The notes beneath the pieces were generated by a model that worked only from the letters and a program-made list of their open reading frames with translations, did no database searches and was not told the DNA's origin. From positions 1 through 56,664 of the forward strand of contig NZ_FOOY01000012.1 in the NCBI RefSeq assembly GCF_900113325.1: a stretch of DNA of 56,664 bases. Reading direction: 5' to 3'. A program made the position numbers and the translations under genes. This DNA is from Sporolactobacillus nakayamae (GTDB lineage Bacteria > Bacillota > Bacilli > Bacillales > Sporolactobacillaceae). Shown here piece after piece: positions 47,959-56,577 of this stretch; position 1 is the stretch's first letter, and the number at the start of each line of letters is the position of its first letter.

Positions 47959-48341
47959 GAAATAGAAATATCTGTTCAAGACAAGCTTGATGATTCAAAA
48001 CCGTATTTGAAGCAAGGGAACTTTCGTATGTAAGGAGCTTTCGCTAATTACGCATATGTCCTGCACGCAACGCGAAAGCCACCACATCCTGCGGAAGTAC
48101 GTCCTGTAGGCAACGCGAAAGCCAAAGTATCCTGCGGAAGTAAGGACCGAACTTTGCCCGGTTTTTCTAAATGCCTTTAATCACTTTTGAGATGTTTAAG
48201 GACAAAATGAGGGCAGACTTTTTGCGTTTGAGATTGCAAATGATTTATCTCAAGTAACGTTAAAATCAGTGTCTCATCTATTCTGGACTCATCGATAAAA
48301 TGCATTTTTTCATGCCTCAAGAAAGTCGTTCCTCGATTCTA

Positions 48342-48409
48342 GTCATTCACTCCGGATATCCGTCATCTCATTCTGTTAACGCTTTCACAAGCCTTTTTGT
48401 TGCTACAAT
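48342..48409 (+). promoter_or_regulatory. OFA transporter promoter with cre site and LytTR-like direct repeat
   Basis: GTCATTCAC (48342) and GTCATCTCA (48362) are imperfect direct repeats exactly 20 bases apart, the geometry expected for a LytTR regulator. TGTTAACGCTTTCA at 48374-48387 matches the CcpA cre consensus TGWAANCGNTNWCA at all but one position. TGCTACAAT at 48401-48409 is an extended -10; the cre covers the -35 region, predicting repression by CcpA. Confidence 0.65.
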
Positions 48410-48493
48410 TAGTGTGTGGAAAGGAAATAATCCTTTAGAAAAGCTAATCTAAACATTTTCTATAACTAATTGGAGCGAAAAGAGGTCATTAAA

Positions 48494-49732
48494 ATGACAG
48501 CAAATGTAATGAAGAGCTCAAAACAATCCCGTCTGTCTGTGCTGATTGGAACGGTTATTGCAATGATTGGTTTAGGTACCATTTATACATGGAGTTTGTT
48601 TAATCAACCGCTTGCCGATGCGTATGGTTGGAGCGTGGGCGCGGTGGCGACGACTTTTTCGATCATGAGTTTTGCCCTGTCCTTCTCGACTTTATCCGCG
48701 AGCAGTATTCAGAAGAAATTAGGTATTCGTGGTCTGCTCATTCTTAGCGGTGTGGGCATGGGCGCGGGATTGATGATCACATCGATTTCTTCATCGCTGT
48801 GGATGCTTTATATTTTCGCTGGAATTCTTGTGGGCGCGTCAAACGGTATCGGCTATATGACAACACTCTCGAATGCGATTCAGTATTTCCCTGAGAAAAA
48901 AGGTCTGATTTCAGGAATCGCAGTAGGCGCATATGGAACGGGAAGTCTGCTGTTCAAGTACGTACTTGGCTTTTTTATCGACTCTGTCGGTGTTGTGCAA
49001 GCGTTCCTCTATTGGGGCATCATCATTATGCTGTTGCTTATCGCGGGCGCGTTCTTAATTAAAGAAGCGAAAGTCGCGGCGAAACCGAAAACAGGAGGTA
49101 TAAAAGTCCAAAATGATTACTCTTTGAAGCAAATGCTGCACACGAAGGAAGCGTACCTCTTGTTCTTTGTGCTATTCACAGCTTGCATGAGCGGCTTGTA
49201 TTTGATCGGCAGTGTGGCAAATATCGGTGTCAGTCTTGCCGGCTTGGATATGGCTACGGCTGCTAATGCGGTGGCACTGGTCGCAATTTTCAACACAACG
49301 GGACGTATCGTGCTTGGAACTGCGTCGGATCATTTTGAGCGGTTGAAAGTCATCGCCGTATCACTATTCATTACAGCGGCTGCGGCACTTGTGCTCAGTG
49401 AATTGAGATTGAACTTTGCCTTGTTCTTCATCTGTGTCTCAAGTGTGGCCTTCTGCTTTGGCGGGAATATCACAATCTTCCCAACCATTGTTTCCGAATT
49501 CTTCGGATTGAAAAATCAGAGCCGAAATTATGGGATTATTTATCAGGGCTTTGGTATTGGCGGGTTAAGCGTATCGTTCATCTCCGGATTTCTTGGCGGA
49601 TTCGCGCCAACATTCAACTTTATTGCGCTAATATGCGCTGTTGCATCGGTTGTCGCCTTGCTGCTTCACGTCCCGGGCACGAAACGCGCGCCTTTGTTTG
49701 CAGGCCGCAAAGTGCAGGAAGAGAGAAGATAA
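48494..49732 (+). CDS. MFS transporter of the oxalate/formate antiporter (OFA) family
   Basis: 412-residue major facilitator with twelve membrane segments. The opening IGLGTIYTWSLFNQPLADAYGWS (split over helix 1 and loop) is characteristic of OFA-family members, as are GRIVLGTASDHF between helices and the FGLKNQSRNYGIIYQG stretch. Family members carry small carboxylates; E. coli YhjX of this family is induced by pyruvate through the LytS/LytTR-type YpdAB system. A LytST-type pair lies just downstream here, so a carboxylate such as pyruvate is the best guess. Start after AAAGAGGTC. Confidence 0.87.
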   Translation: MTANVMKSSKQSRLSVLIGTVIAMIGLGTIYTWSLFNQPLADAYGWSVGAVATTFSIMSFALSFSTLSASSIQKKLGIRGLLILSGVGMGAGLMITSISSSLWMLYIFAGILVGASNGIGYMTTLSNAIQYFPEKKGLISGIAVGAYGTGSLLFKYVLGFFIDSVGVVQAFLYWGIIIMLLLIAGAFLIKEAKVAAKPKTGGIKVQNDYSLKQMLHTKEAYLLFFVLFTACMSGLYLIGSVANIGVSLAGLDMATAANAVALVAIFNTTGRIVLGTASDHFERLKVIAVSLFITAAAALVLSELRLNFALFFICVSSVAFCFGGNITIFPTIVSEFFGLKNQSRNYGIIYQGFGIGGLSVSFISGFLGGFAPTFNFIALICAVASVVALLLHVPGTKRAPLFAGRKVQEERR

Positions 49733-49928
49733 TGGGACTAGAGGATGAAAAATGAGCGATTACTATAAATAGATGGCTCGTGAGATTTGCGAAGGCTTCT
49801 GTTCAAGCATCGGACAACAGACGGTGTTTGAGCAGAACTTTTTGCTGTTTCGAAAAGTGGTTCAACACAGGGTTTGAAAAGTTTGGTACACTAAAAATGA
49901 AATCGTTGCCATTATGAAATGAAAGCAG

Positions 49929-51599
49929 ATGAAGATTATCATGACATCGTTTGTGACGATGCTGTTTCAATTATTTGAACGGGCGGCATTGCTGATTGTG
50001 TTTCTCTTTTTAATTACACGAATTCCGCGTTTTAAAGAGATCTTGCAACGCGAAAAGCACTCGGCATCCGAGCTTGCGATCTTGACGGCAATTTTTTGCC
50101 TGTTTGCTATTCTAAGTACCTATTCAGGAATTCATGTGGAAGGATCACTTGTGAATGTCCGTATCGCAACGATTGTATCGAGCGGGATTTTATTTGGCCC
50201 GGCGGTCGGCATGATTACCGGTATCGTTTCCGGTACACATCGCTATCTGATTGATATCGGTGGAGTATCGGCACTTCCATGTTTTATTACAAGTTCGTTT
50301 GCCGGAGTGGTTTCGGTATGGATTCATAAAAAGGTAAAAAAATCGCAGCGCTGGATATACGGAATTGCCGGCGGGATGTTCTGCGAGCTGTTAACGATGG
50401 TGCTCATCCTTTTGATGGCCGATTCGTTTCAACTCGGCTGGAGTATTGTTTCGCAAATTGCCCTGCCCATGATTTTAGGCGAGGTCAACATCGGTTTTAT
50501 CGTCCTGCTTGTCATGAGTGTCGAAGGAGAAAAGGAAAAAATTGCCGCGATGCAGGCGAAGCTTTCTCTGGATATCGCCAATAAAACACTTCCTTATTTT
50601 CGTTCGGTTAATAAGGATTCCCTGGCAAAAATCTGCAGCATCATTAGAGAAGAAATTCATGCGGATGCTGTGGCGATGACGGATAAAGAGACCGTTCTCG
50701 CATACGTTGGTTTTGGTGAGGAACGCTACACGGTCGGCAAAAATATCGTCAGCGATTTGACGAAAAAGGTGATCAGCCAAGGCAATATTACGTTCTCCAA
50801 CCATTCATCGGAGCATCATCTGCCGCAAATTCAATCGGTACTCATTATTCCGTTAAAGGAAAAGGATGAAGTTACAGGAACGCTCAAGACCTACTACCGC
50901 AAAGCGACGAAAATGACCTACTCCCAGCAGACGCTGGCGATCGGGCTGTCACAGATGATTTCTACCTTATTGGAAATCTCCCGAATGGAACAAATAAAGG
51001 AAGCGGCGAGCAAGGCGGAACTGCGGGCACTTCAGTCAAAGATCAATCCGCATTTTCTCTTTAACGCACTGAACACGATTGCCTCTCTGACGCGCAGAGA
51101 TCCGGGGAAGGCACGGGAACTGATTATCCATTTATCCGGATATATGCGGTCGAATATCGAGCGAACGGATGAACTGATCGATATGGATGAGGCCATTCAG
51201 CAAGTAAAGGACTATGTCGAAATTGAGCTTGCGAGATTTGGCCACCGGTTGGAAGTGGACTATGATCTGGATCCGGTTGATTTAAAAATTCCCAGCCTTC
51301 TGGTGCAGCCGCTCGTTGAAAATGCGATCAAGCATGGCGCGCTGAAAGCAGGCGGGCAGGGCAAGGTCACAATAAGCGTCGAGGCATTGAGCCATTGTGT
51401 TCGCATTCATGTGAGGGATAATGGGCCGGGCATTGATCAGGGAACGATTGATCGCTTGTACCAAGATCAAATGCCGGCAAAGAAAATCGGTTTGCTAAAT
51501 GTTCATCAGCGCGTAAAATTAATTTATGGGAACGGTCTGATCATTCATCATCTGTCACCTGGTACCGACGTTTACTTCGACATAAAGAAGGTGGATTGA
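49929..51599 (+). CDS. lytS: LytS-family sensor histidine kinase
   Basis: 556-residue membrane sensor. The 5TMR-LytS domain (about residues 8-200) has six or so hydrophobic segments and SSGILFGPAVGMITGIVSG. A GAF-type domain (about 215-350) follows, then the His-kinase domain with phospho-accepting H375 in INPHFLFNALNTIASL and an ATPase domain with QPLVENAIKHG and RDNGPGI. Such kinases sense pyruvate in B. subtilis LytS and E. coli BtsS/YpdA. The ribosome binding site at 49929 is weak; ATG at 49941 is an alternative. The stop overlaps the response regulator start by one base. Confidence 0.93.
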   Translation: MKIIMTSFVTMLFQLFERAALLIVFLFLITRIPRFKEILQREKHSASELAILTAIFCLFAILSTYSGIHVEGSLVNVRIATIVSSGILFGPAVGMITGIVSGTHRYLIDIGGVSALPCFITSSFAGVVSVWIHKKVKKSQRWIYGIAGGMFCELLTMVLILLMADSFQLGWSIVSQIALPMILGEVNIGFIVLLVMSVEGEKEKIAAMQAKLSLDIANKTLPYFRSVNKDSLAKICSIIREEIHADAVAMTDKETVLAYVGFGEERYTVGKNIVSDLTKKVISQGNITFSNHSSEHHLPQIQSVLIIPLKEKDEVTGTLKTYYRKATKMTYSQQTLAIGLSQMISTLLEISRMEQIKEAASKAELRALQSKINPHFLFNALNTIASLTRRDPGKARELIIHLSGYMRSNIERTDELIDMDEAIQQVKDYVEIELARFGHRLEVDYDLDPVDLKIPSLLVQPLVENAIKHGALKAGGQGKVTISVEALSHCVRIHVRDNGPGIDQGTIDRLYQDQMPAKKIGLLNVHQRVKLIYGNGLIIHHLSPGTDVYFDIKKVD

Positions 51600-52357
51600 T
51601 GAAAGCAATTATCGTTGAAGATGAACAGTTAGCACGTGAGGAACTTGAATTCTTAATTCACACCTATAGCTCAATTGAGATTACAAACTGCTTCGAAGAT
51701 GGCCTTGATGTGTTGAAATTTTTACAAGAAAACGAGACTGATGCGATTTTTTTGGATATCAATATTCCATCGCTTGACGGTATACTTCTGGCTAGCAACA
51801 TCAGCAAGTTCAAGCGGAAGCCGTATATTATTTTTACTACGGCTTATAAGGAGCATGCGGCAAAAGCTTTCGAACTGGAGGCTTTCGATTATATTTTAAA
51901 ACCCTATGATGAAAAGCGGATTGCGCCGATGCTCGCAAAGCTTGAGGCGACCTTTTTACGTGATCACGGAATTTCGGAACGGTCTGATGAAACGACTGAC
52001 GTTCATAATGACACCACAAGCAGGACGCAACGCATCAATCTACGAAATAACGAAAAAATTATTGTTAAAAAAGTTGATGACATTTACTATGCAGAAGCCA
52101 GCGAGAAGGTGACGCTCGTCTATACCAACGATGCAAAGTATACGATGCCAATGAGCTTATCTGAATTTCAAGCGATGCTGCCGCAAAAGCTTTTCTTTCG
52201 CTGTCATCGTTCGTACACAGTCAATCTGTCTAAAATTCGAGAGATTGTTCCGTGGTTTAATCAAACCTATGTCGTCCGATTGCATGACCTTAAGGCAGAA
52301 ATTCCTGTCAGCAGAAGCAATATTAAGGAATTTAAAGAGCGGATGCATTTGGGGTGA
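51599..52357 (+). CDS. lytT: LytTR-family response regulator
   Basis: 252-residue regulator. The receiver domain (about 1-120) has the phosphorylation site D53 in AIFLDINIPSLDG and K in DYILKPY. The C-terminal LytTR DNA-binding domain (about 148-250) has KVDDIYYAEASEKVTLVYT and FFRCHRSYTVNLSKI. AAGGTGG precedes the ATG, which overlaps the kinase stop (TGATG). Its likely target is the direct repeat before the upstream OFA transporter gene. Confidence 0.94.
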   Translation: MKAIIVEDEQLAREELEFLIHTYSSIEITNCFEDGLDVLKFLQENETDAIFLDINIPSLDGILLASNISKFKRKPYIIFTTAYKEHAAKAFELEAFDYILKPYDEKRIAPMLAKLEATFLRDHGISERSDETTDVHNDTTSRTQRINLRNNEKIIVKKVDDIYYAEASEKVTLVYTNDAKYTMPMSLSEFQAMLPQKLFFRCHRSYTVNLSKIREIVPWFNQTYVVRLHDLKAEIPVSRSNIKEFKERMHLG

Positions 52358-52370
52358 ATTTGAAAAATTA

Positions 52371-52414
52371 AAAAGGAAAAGCTTAGTCCCTATACGGCTG
52401 AGCTTTTCCTTTTT
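52371..52414. terminator. bidirectional terminator between lytT and the metE-like gene
   Basis: AAAAGGAAAAGCTTAG/CTGAGCTTTTCCTTTT forms a nearly perfect 16-bp stem with A and T tracts on both sides. Confidence 0.85.
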
Positions 52415-52428
52415 AAGTGAGGAGGCCT

Positions 52429-53553
52429 TTATTCCTCCCAAACTTTTTTCGCAACATCAACTACTAACCCTAGTTTTGCCCACTGCTGTGCTTCAGTAAG
52501 TTTATTGCCTTCTTCAGTTGAAGCGAATCCGCATTGGGTTGACAGGCAAAGATTCTTCAATGGGACATAGTTTGCTGCTTCTTCGATTCTTTTTTGCAAT
52601 GCGTCTTCAGATTCAAGTTCTGGAAATTTGGATGTCACAAGTCCTAAGACAACTTTTTTGTCTGAACCTTCCGTAAAAATCTCACCGAGCGGAGCAAAAT
52701 CGCCGGATCGTTCATTGTCATATTCCAGAAAATAGCCGTCAAGATTAAGCTGGGCAAGGTATTTTGCTACCGGTCCGTAACCGCCGGAAAATAGGAACGT
52801 GGATTGGAAATTCCCACGGCAAATATGTGTCGTTATCGTCAAATCTTCAGGCAGGTCGTTTAATGCTTTGTTAATGACCGTCACGCTGTCTTTTGCGAGT
52901 TGCTCGTATTTTTCCTTTTCTTCGGCTGACCTTGTGAAGATAATCTGGTTGATCAGGAACGCCCAGGTCGTGTCGTCGAGTTGAAGGTAGCGACAGCCTA
53001 GATCATAGAAATGCCGGATGGTTTTGTGATACGCAGCTGCCAAATCATCCAAGAAGTCTTCACGAGTCGGATAAAAGTTGACCGCTTGATCGCTGCGATG
53101 ATCACGGAAATAAAGGGTAGGGCTAGGGATTGTCTGTTTTACAAGAATGCCTTCCGGAACGATGCTCTGCATGAATTTAAAAGCATCAAAAAATGAATGA
53201 TCAGGATTATAAGATACCCTGTCAATGAATCGTACATTCGTATCGCGGGTCTTTGCACCTTTAAATTTGTAACTTTCATTTTGTGAATAGGATTCAACAC
53301 CGTTTAGTTCGGCAAGAAAATCCAAATGCCACCAGCTTCGACGGAATTCTCCGTCAGTAACAGCCTTTAATCCCGACTTGATTTGCTTCTCAACAATTTT
53401 CTTTATCTCTTCGTCTTCAACTTGAGTCAGAGCTGCTTTGTCAATCTCACCGGCGTCAAACTGTTCACGAGCTTTTTTCAATTCAGCCGGGCGTAAGAGA
53501 CTTCCTACTTGATCAGATCTGAATGGCGCTTTTTTTGCTAGGGTTACTGTCAT
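52429..53553 (-). CDS. cobalamin-independent methionine synthase-like protein (YxjG/YxjH type)
   Basis: 374-residue protein matching the C-terminal catalytic half of MetE; the N-terminal half of MetE is absent, as in B. subtilis YxjG and YxjH. Zinc-binding and catalytic stretches include LQLDDTTWAF, THICRGNFQS and LSTQCGFAS. It probably transfers a methyl group to homocysteine, but the donor is not known from sequence. The start at 53553 follows GAGGAGGAAACAG. Its leader holds a SAM riboswitch, so it is made when S-adenosylmethionine is scarce. Confidence 0.9.
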   Translation of the reverse strand: MTVTLAKKAPFRSDQVGSLLRPAELKKAREQFDAGEIDKAALTQVEDEEIKKIVEKQIKSGLKAVTDGEFRRSWWHLDFLAELNGVESYSQNESYKFKGAKTRDTNVRFIDRVSYNPDHSFFDAFKFMQSIVPEGILVKQTIPSPTLYFRDHRSDQAVNFYPTREDFLDDLAAAYHKTIRHFYDLGCRYLQLDDTTWAFLINQIIFTRSAEEKEKYEQLAKDSVTVINKALNDLPEDLTITTHICRGNFQSTFLFSGGYGPVAKYLAQLNLDGYFLEYDNERSGDFAPLGEIFTEGSDKKVVLGLVTSKFPELESEDALQKRIEEAANYVPLKNLCLSTQCGFASTEEGNKLTEAQQWAKLGLVVDVAKKVWEE

Positions 53554-53673
53554 TTCTGTTTCCTCCTCAACTCTATTTCTTCTCGTACAACCGCCGGCTT
53601 TTGCCGTCATTTATCTGCTTAATAGATTTTAGATGACCGCGGCAGATTTGTGCGTGACTCAATCCGTTTTAAT

Positions 53674-53827
53674 GAAAAAAGCCCTCTTCAGGAAGAAGAA
53701 GGCTGCATGTTCGAGTCTCTTCTTATCCCTCCGCACATGATTGTGTCAGCTGGGATTAGCACCTTGTCGTGAAACGACGGTTGCTGAAGCGTCATCGGGC
53801 CAGTCCCTCGACTTCTCTAGATAAGAA
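53674..53827 (-). promoter_or_regulatory. SAM-I (S-box) riboswitch with terminator
   Basis: Read on the minus strand: P1 TTCTTAT (53821-53827) pairs with ATAAGAA (53720-53726). Between them lie the conserved S-box blocks GAGGGACTGGCCCGATGA, CAGCAACC and AAGGTGCTAAT-CCAGC. Downstream, GCCTTCTTC/GAAGAGGGC with TTTTTT (about 53674-53703) is the expression-platform terminator. SAM binding should end transcription before the metE-like gene. Confidence 0.95.
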
Positions 53828-53988
53828 TTGTAGTTAATTATTTGATTGATTTGTAGTTTACGACAAAACGATATTTTTTTCAAGTATTTATTATGGTATC
53901 AGTGAAAACTACTTAATTATGGAATTCTAATATGGAATAAAAAAGGAAAGGCGGTCTTTATTCTTTCTTTGGCTGACAGGCATACCTT

Positions 53989-54018
53989 TTGACAACGTTA
54001 TCACTTCTTTTTTATGAT
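53989..54018 (+). promoter_or_regulatory. promoter of the IolS-like gene with overlapping cre site
   Basis: TTGACA (53989-53994) and TATGAT (54013-54018) are 18 bases apart. TGACAACGTTATCA at 53990-54003 matches the cre consensus at all but one position and covers the -35 box. This rules out the in-frame ATG at 54014 as the start. Confidence 0.75.
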
Positions 54019-54049
54019 AAAAGTAACCTTTAGTGAAGCTGGTGATTTG

Positions 54050-54991
54050 ATGGAAAAGATTCAAATCGGACGAACAGAATTAAACGTTAATCCTCTTGGC
54101 CTTGGAACCAACAAGATCGGCGGGTACAATTTGTTTCCGAATCTAGATGATGAAACCGGAAAAAAGGTTGTCCAGACGGCGATAGATCATGACGTTGAAA
54201 TGATTGATACAGCATTTATGTACGGCCTCGGCCATTCTGAAGAGCTGATCGGCGAAGTGCTGCAAAAGAATGATCGTCACAAGGTGGTTTTGGCGACGAA
54301 GGGTGCACAACAGGTGACTGCCGATGGAAAGGTGACGTTGAACAATACCCCGGATTTCTTGACTAAATCCGTGGACGAAAGCCTGCAACGTCTGCATACC
54401 GATTATTTGGACATCTTTTATATTCATTTTCCCGATCAGGACACACCGAAAGCTGAAGCAGTCGGCGCACTGCAACGGCTAAGAGAAGCGGGAAAGCTTC
54501 GTGCAATCGGCGTATCTAACTTTAGTTTGGATCAGGTGAAAGAGGCAGACGCGGATGGTTATGTCGACTTGGTGGAGAATCAATACAATCTGCTTCAACA
54601 GGATGCGGTTAAGGAATTGGTACCCTATTTAAATGAACAGCACATCTCATTTGTTCCGTATGAGCCGTTCGCTGCCGCTCTTCTGACTGGACGTTATGCT
54701 CCGGACAACCTGCCGCATTTTGAAGAAGGGGATCATCGCTTAACCATTGATCTCTATAAACCGGATCAGCTAAAAGCAAATGTTGCAAAAGTTGAACAGC
54801 TGAAGCCAATCGCTGCAAAATACGAAGCAACAGTGGCTCAGCTAGTTCTTGCTTGGTACATGAAAAATCCGTTGATTGGGCCGGTAATTCCAGGCGCACG
54901 TACGCCGGAGCAATTGCTTGTGAATGTGCAGAGTGAGAGCGTTCAGCTAAATGATTCAGATTATGAAGCAATTGCTCGAATTTTTGCTTGA
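54050..54991 (+). CDS. aldo/keto reductase, IolS/YccK-like
   Basis: 313-residue TIM-barrel NADPH oxidoreductase. The catalytic tetrad is visible as D in DTAFMYG with its Y, K in LATKGA, and H in DIFYIHFPD. The cofactor-binding end is VIPGARTPEQL. Closest remembered relatives are B. subtilis IolS and YccK (GLGTNKIGGYNLFPNL is shared almost entirely), whose substrates are poorly defined. No inositol genes are nearby. A cre site at the promoter suggests it is a carbon-source gene. The start is chosen downstream of the promoter. Confidence 0.87.
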   Translation: MEKIQIGRTELNVNPLGLGTNKIGGYNLFPNLDDETGKKVVQTAIDHDVEMIDTAFMYGLGHSEELIGEVLQKNDRHKVVLATKGAQQVTADGKVTLNNTPDFLTKSVDESLQRLHTDYLDIFYIHFPDQDTPKAEAVGALQRLREAGKLRAIGVSNFSLDQVKEADADGYVDLVENQYNLLQQDAVKELVPYLNEQHISFVPYEPFAAALLTGRYAPDNLPHFEEGDHRLTIDLYKPDQLKANVAKVEQLKPIAAKYEATVAQLVLAWYMKNPLIGPVIPGARTPEQLLVNVQSESVQLNDSDYEAIARIFA

Positions 54992-55024
54992 TTGAGTTCG
55001 TGATTAGTAAACGATCGAATGAAA

Positions 55025-55067
55025 AAGCCATTCGTGAGACTTTTGTCTCGTGGGTGGTTTTTTTACG
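55025..55067 (+). terminator. intrinsic terminator after the IolS-like gene
   Basis: 16-bp stem (with several G-T pairs) from AAGCCATTCGTGAGAC to GTCTCGTGGGTGGTTT, loop TTTT, then a T tract. Confidence 0.8.
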
Positions 55068-55189
55068 CGTTCCAAATGATATTTTCCAGAACCTCACCAG
55101 GCGTACGTGTCTTTTCTATCTATCTAGTGAACTGTCTTTTTCAAAATAGAAGGACGGACATAGAAATATAGAAAAGGAGTTGTCGAATC

Positions 55190-56236
55190 ATGGCGAAGTA
55201 CAGTATTCATGCGGGACATAATGCATTCGTTCCAGGAGCACGGGGATACATCAAGGAAGAAGTGGTGGATCGCCAGATTAAAGACGCGACGATCAAGTAT
55301 TTACGCGCGGCAGGTCAGACTGTGTATGACGACACGGATGATCAAGGGAAAACGCAGAACGAAAATCTAGCTGCGATCGTACAGAAGGTGAATGCGCATA
55401 GTGGGCTCACTTTAGCGGTAGCTATTCATCTCAATGCAGGCGGCGGAACCGGCATTGAAGTGTATCAATACGACAACAAAACCGATGCGATTGCGGCTCG
55501 TGTTTTAACTAACGTATGCGCGGTCACAGGGTTGCGCAGTCGCGGGATCAAGAAGAACAGCAGCCTTTACGTACTTCGGAATACTAAGTCGCATGCTATT
55601 CTTGTTGAATGCGGATTTGTGGATACAAAGGCGGATGCGGAAATTGTTGCCGGAAAAACAGATGCCATTGGCAAAGCGATTGCTGAAGGTATACTCGGCA
55701 AGGAGATTAATATAGAGAACGTGCCAAATCAAGCGTCCAAACCTGTCGCGGCAAAACCAGCAGGAGGATCACAACTAGATCAATTACTTAAAAAAGGTGA
55801 TAAAGGATCAGCAGTGACGAAGCTGCAGCAGGATTTAATCAAAGCAGGTTATAGTGTTGGTAAGGCAGGTGCAGATGGCATTTTTGGGGCGGCGACTGAT
55901 AAAGCAGTTCGAATACTTCAAACTAATTATAAAATTACTGTTGACGGGATCGTCGGTTCAAAGACACGTTCGGCGTTGTCCAAGGCTATTGAGAAAAAGG
56001 CTACCGAAAAACAATCAAATGCATCATCCGGAACGGTGGTGGTTCCATATCCAGGATCAATGATCAAACAAGGCAGCAAAGGGAAAAATGTGGAGCGAAT
56101 TCAACGCGCTCTTTCGATTACTGCCGATGGGATCTTCGGCCCGAAGACAGAGGCAGCTGTTAAAGCCTATCAAAAACGTCACGGGCTGACGGCAGATGGA
56201 ATCATCGGTCCGAAGACATGGAATACGCTATTCTGA
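55190..56236 (+). CDS. endolysin-like N-acetylmuramoyl-L-alanine amidase with two peptidoglycan-binding domains
   Basis: 348-residue protein. An Amidase_3 domain (about 1-170) has zinc-ligand residues in SIHAGHNA, the AVAIHLNAG histidine and the catalytic glutamate in AILVECGFVD. Two peptidoglycan-binding domains (PG_binding_1) follow, about 192-265 and 288-347, the second repeating ADGIFGPKTEAAVKAYQKRHGLTADGIIGPKTW. No signal peptide is present, so release would need a holin or lysis, as for phage endolysins such as PlyPSA; a mother-cell lytic role in sporulation is another option. AAAAGGAG precedes the ATG. No phage genes flank it. Confidence 0.88.
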   Translation: MAKYSIHAGHNAFVPGARGYIKEEVVDRQIKDATIKYLRAAGQTVYDDTDDQGKTQNENLAAIVQKVNAHSGLTLAVAIHLNAGGGTGIEVYQYDNKTDAIAARVLTNVCAVTGLRSRGIKKNSSLYVLRNTKSHAILVECGFVDTKADAEIVAGKTDAIGKAIAEGILGKEINIENVPNQASKPVAAKPAGGSQLDQLLKKGDKGSAVTKLQQDLIKAGYSVGKAGADGIFGAATDKAVRILQTNYKITVDGIVGSKTRSALSKAIEKKATEKQSNASSGTVVVPYPGSMIKQGSKGKNVERIQRALSITADGIFGPKTEAAVKAYQKRHGLTADGIIGPKTWNTLF

Positions 56237-56256
56237 TTAAACTAACAATTTTTTGA

Positions 56257-56284
56257 GGCATGTATAAAAGCATGCTTTTTTTGT
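56257..56284 (+). terminator. intrinsic terminator after the amidase gene
   Basis: GCATG/CATGC stem with an 8-base loop and seven T residues. Confidence 0.65.
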
Positions 56285-56321
56285 GTCTTCTTACGAAAGA
56301 GTAGATGTGAGTTGCACAGCA

Positions 56322-56526
56322 GATCACGAATTTCGTGCGTGTGCCCGGATCAGGAGTGGGTTCGTGCATAGAACTCTGGTTTTTGTGCATTGAATCACTT
56401 TTTTCGTGCATTGGATCACGGATTTCGTGCGTGGGCCCGTATCAGGAGTGAGTTACGTGCATAGAACTCTGATTTTCGTGCATTGAGCCACTTTTTTCGT
56501 GCATTGGATCACGAATTTCGTGCAAG
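56322..56526 (+). repeat. tandem repeat with 92-93 bp period and about 22-bp sub-units
   Basis: Two full units (from 56322 and 56414) and a 20-base start of a third (56507). Each unit contains GATCACGAATTTCGTGC, AGGAGTG, CGTGCATAGAACTCTG and CACTTTTTTCGTGCATTG. TTTCGTGCATT-like sub-motifs recur every 20-25 bases. No reading frame of interest. Confidence 0.9.
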
Positions 56527-56577
56527 ATCTGATTTAACTCCCATACTCGTAACGAACCGAGAATAGGTCGTAAAGAA

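Larger units (their letters stand above)
47401..48170 (+). repeat. dispersed intergenic repeat family 1, copy C (interrupted)
   Basis: Matches copy B from TTTTGCCTTGCAGGTACGA to CCCAAATGATTTAT (47698), and resumes at GAAATAGAAATATCTGTTC (47959). The 260 bases between are two family 2 repeats. The distal part also contains a local duplication: GCAACGCGAAAGCCA with ATCCTGCGGAAGTA occurs twice (about 48067-48099 and 48110-48142). It ends CCCGGTTTTTCT. No gene is seen from 47321 to 48493. Confidence 0.85.
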
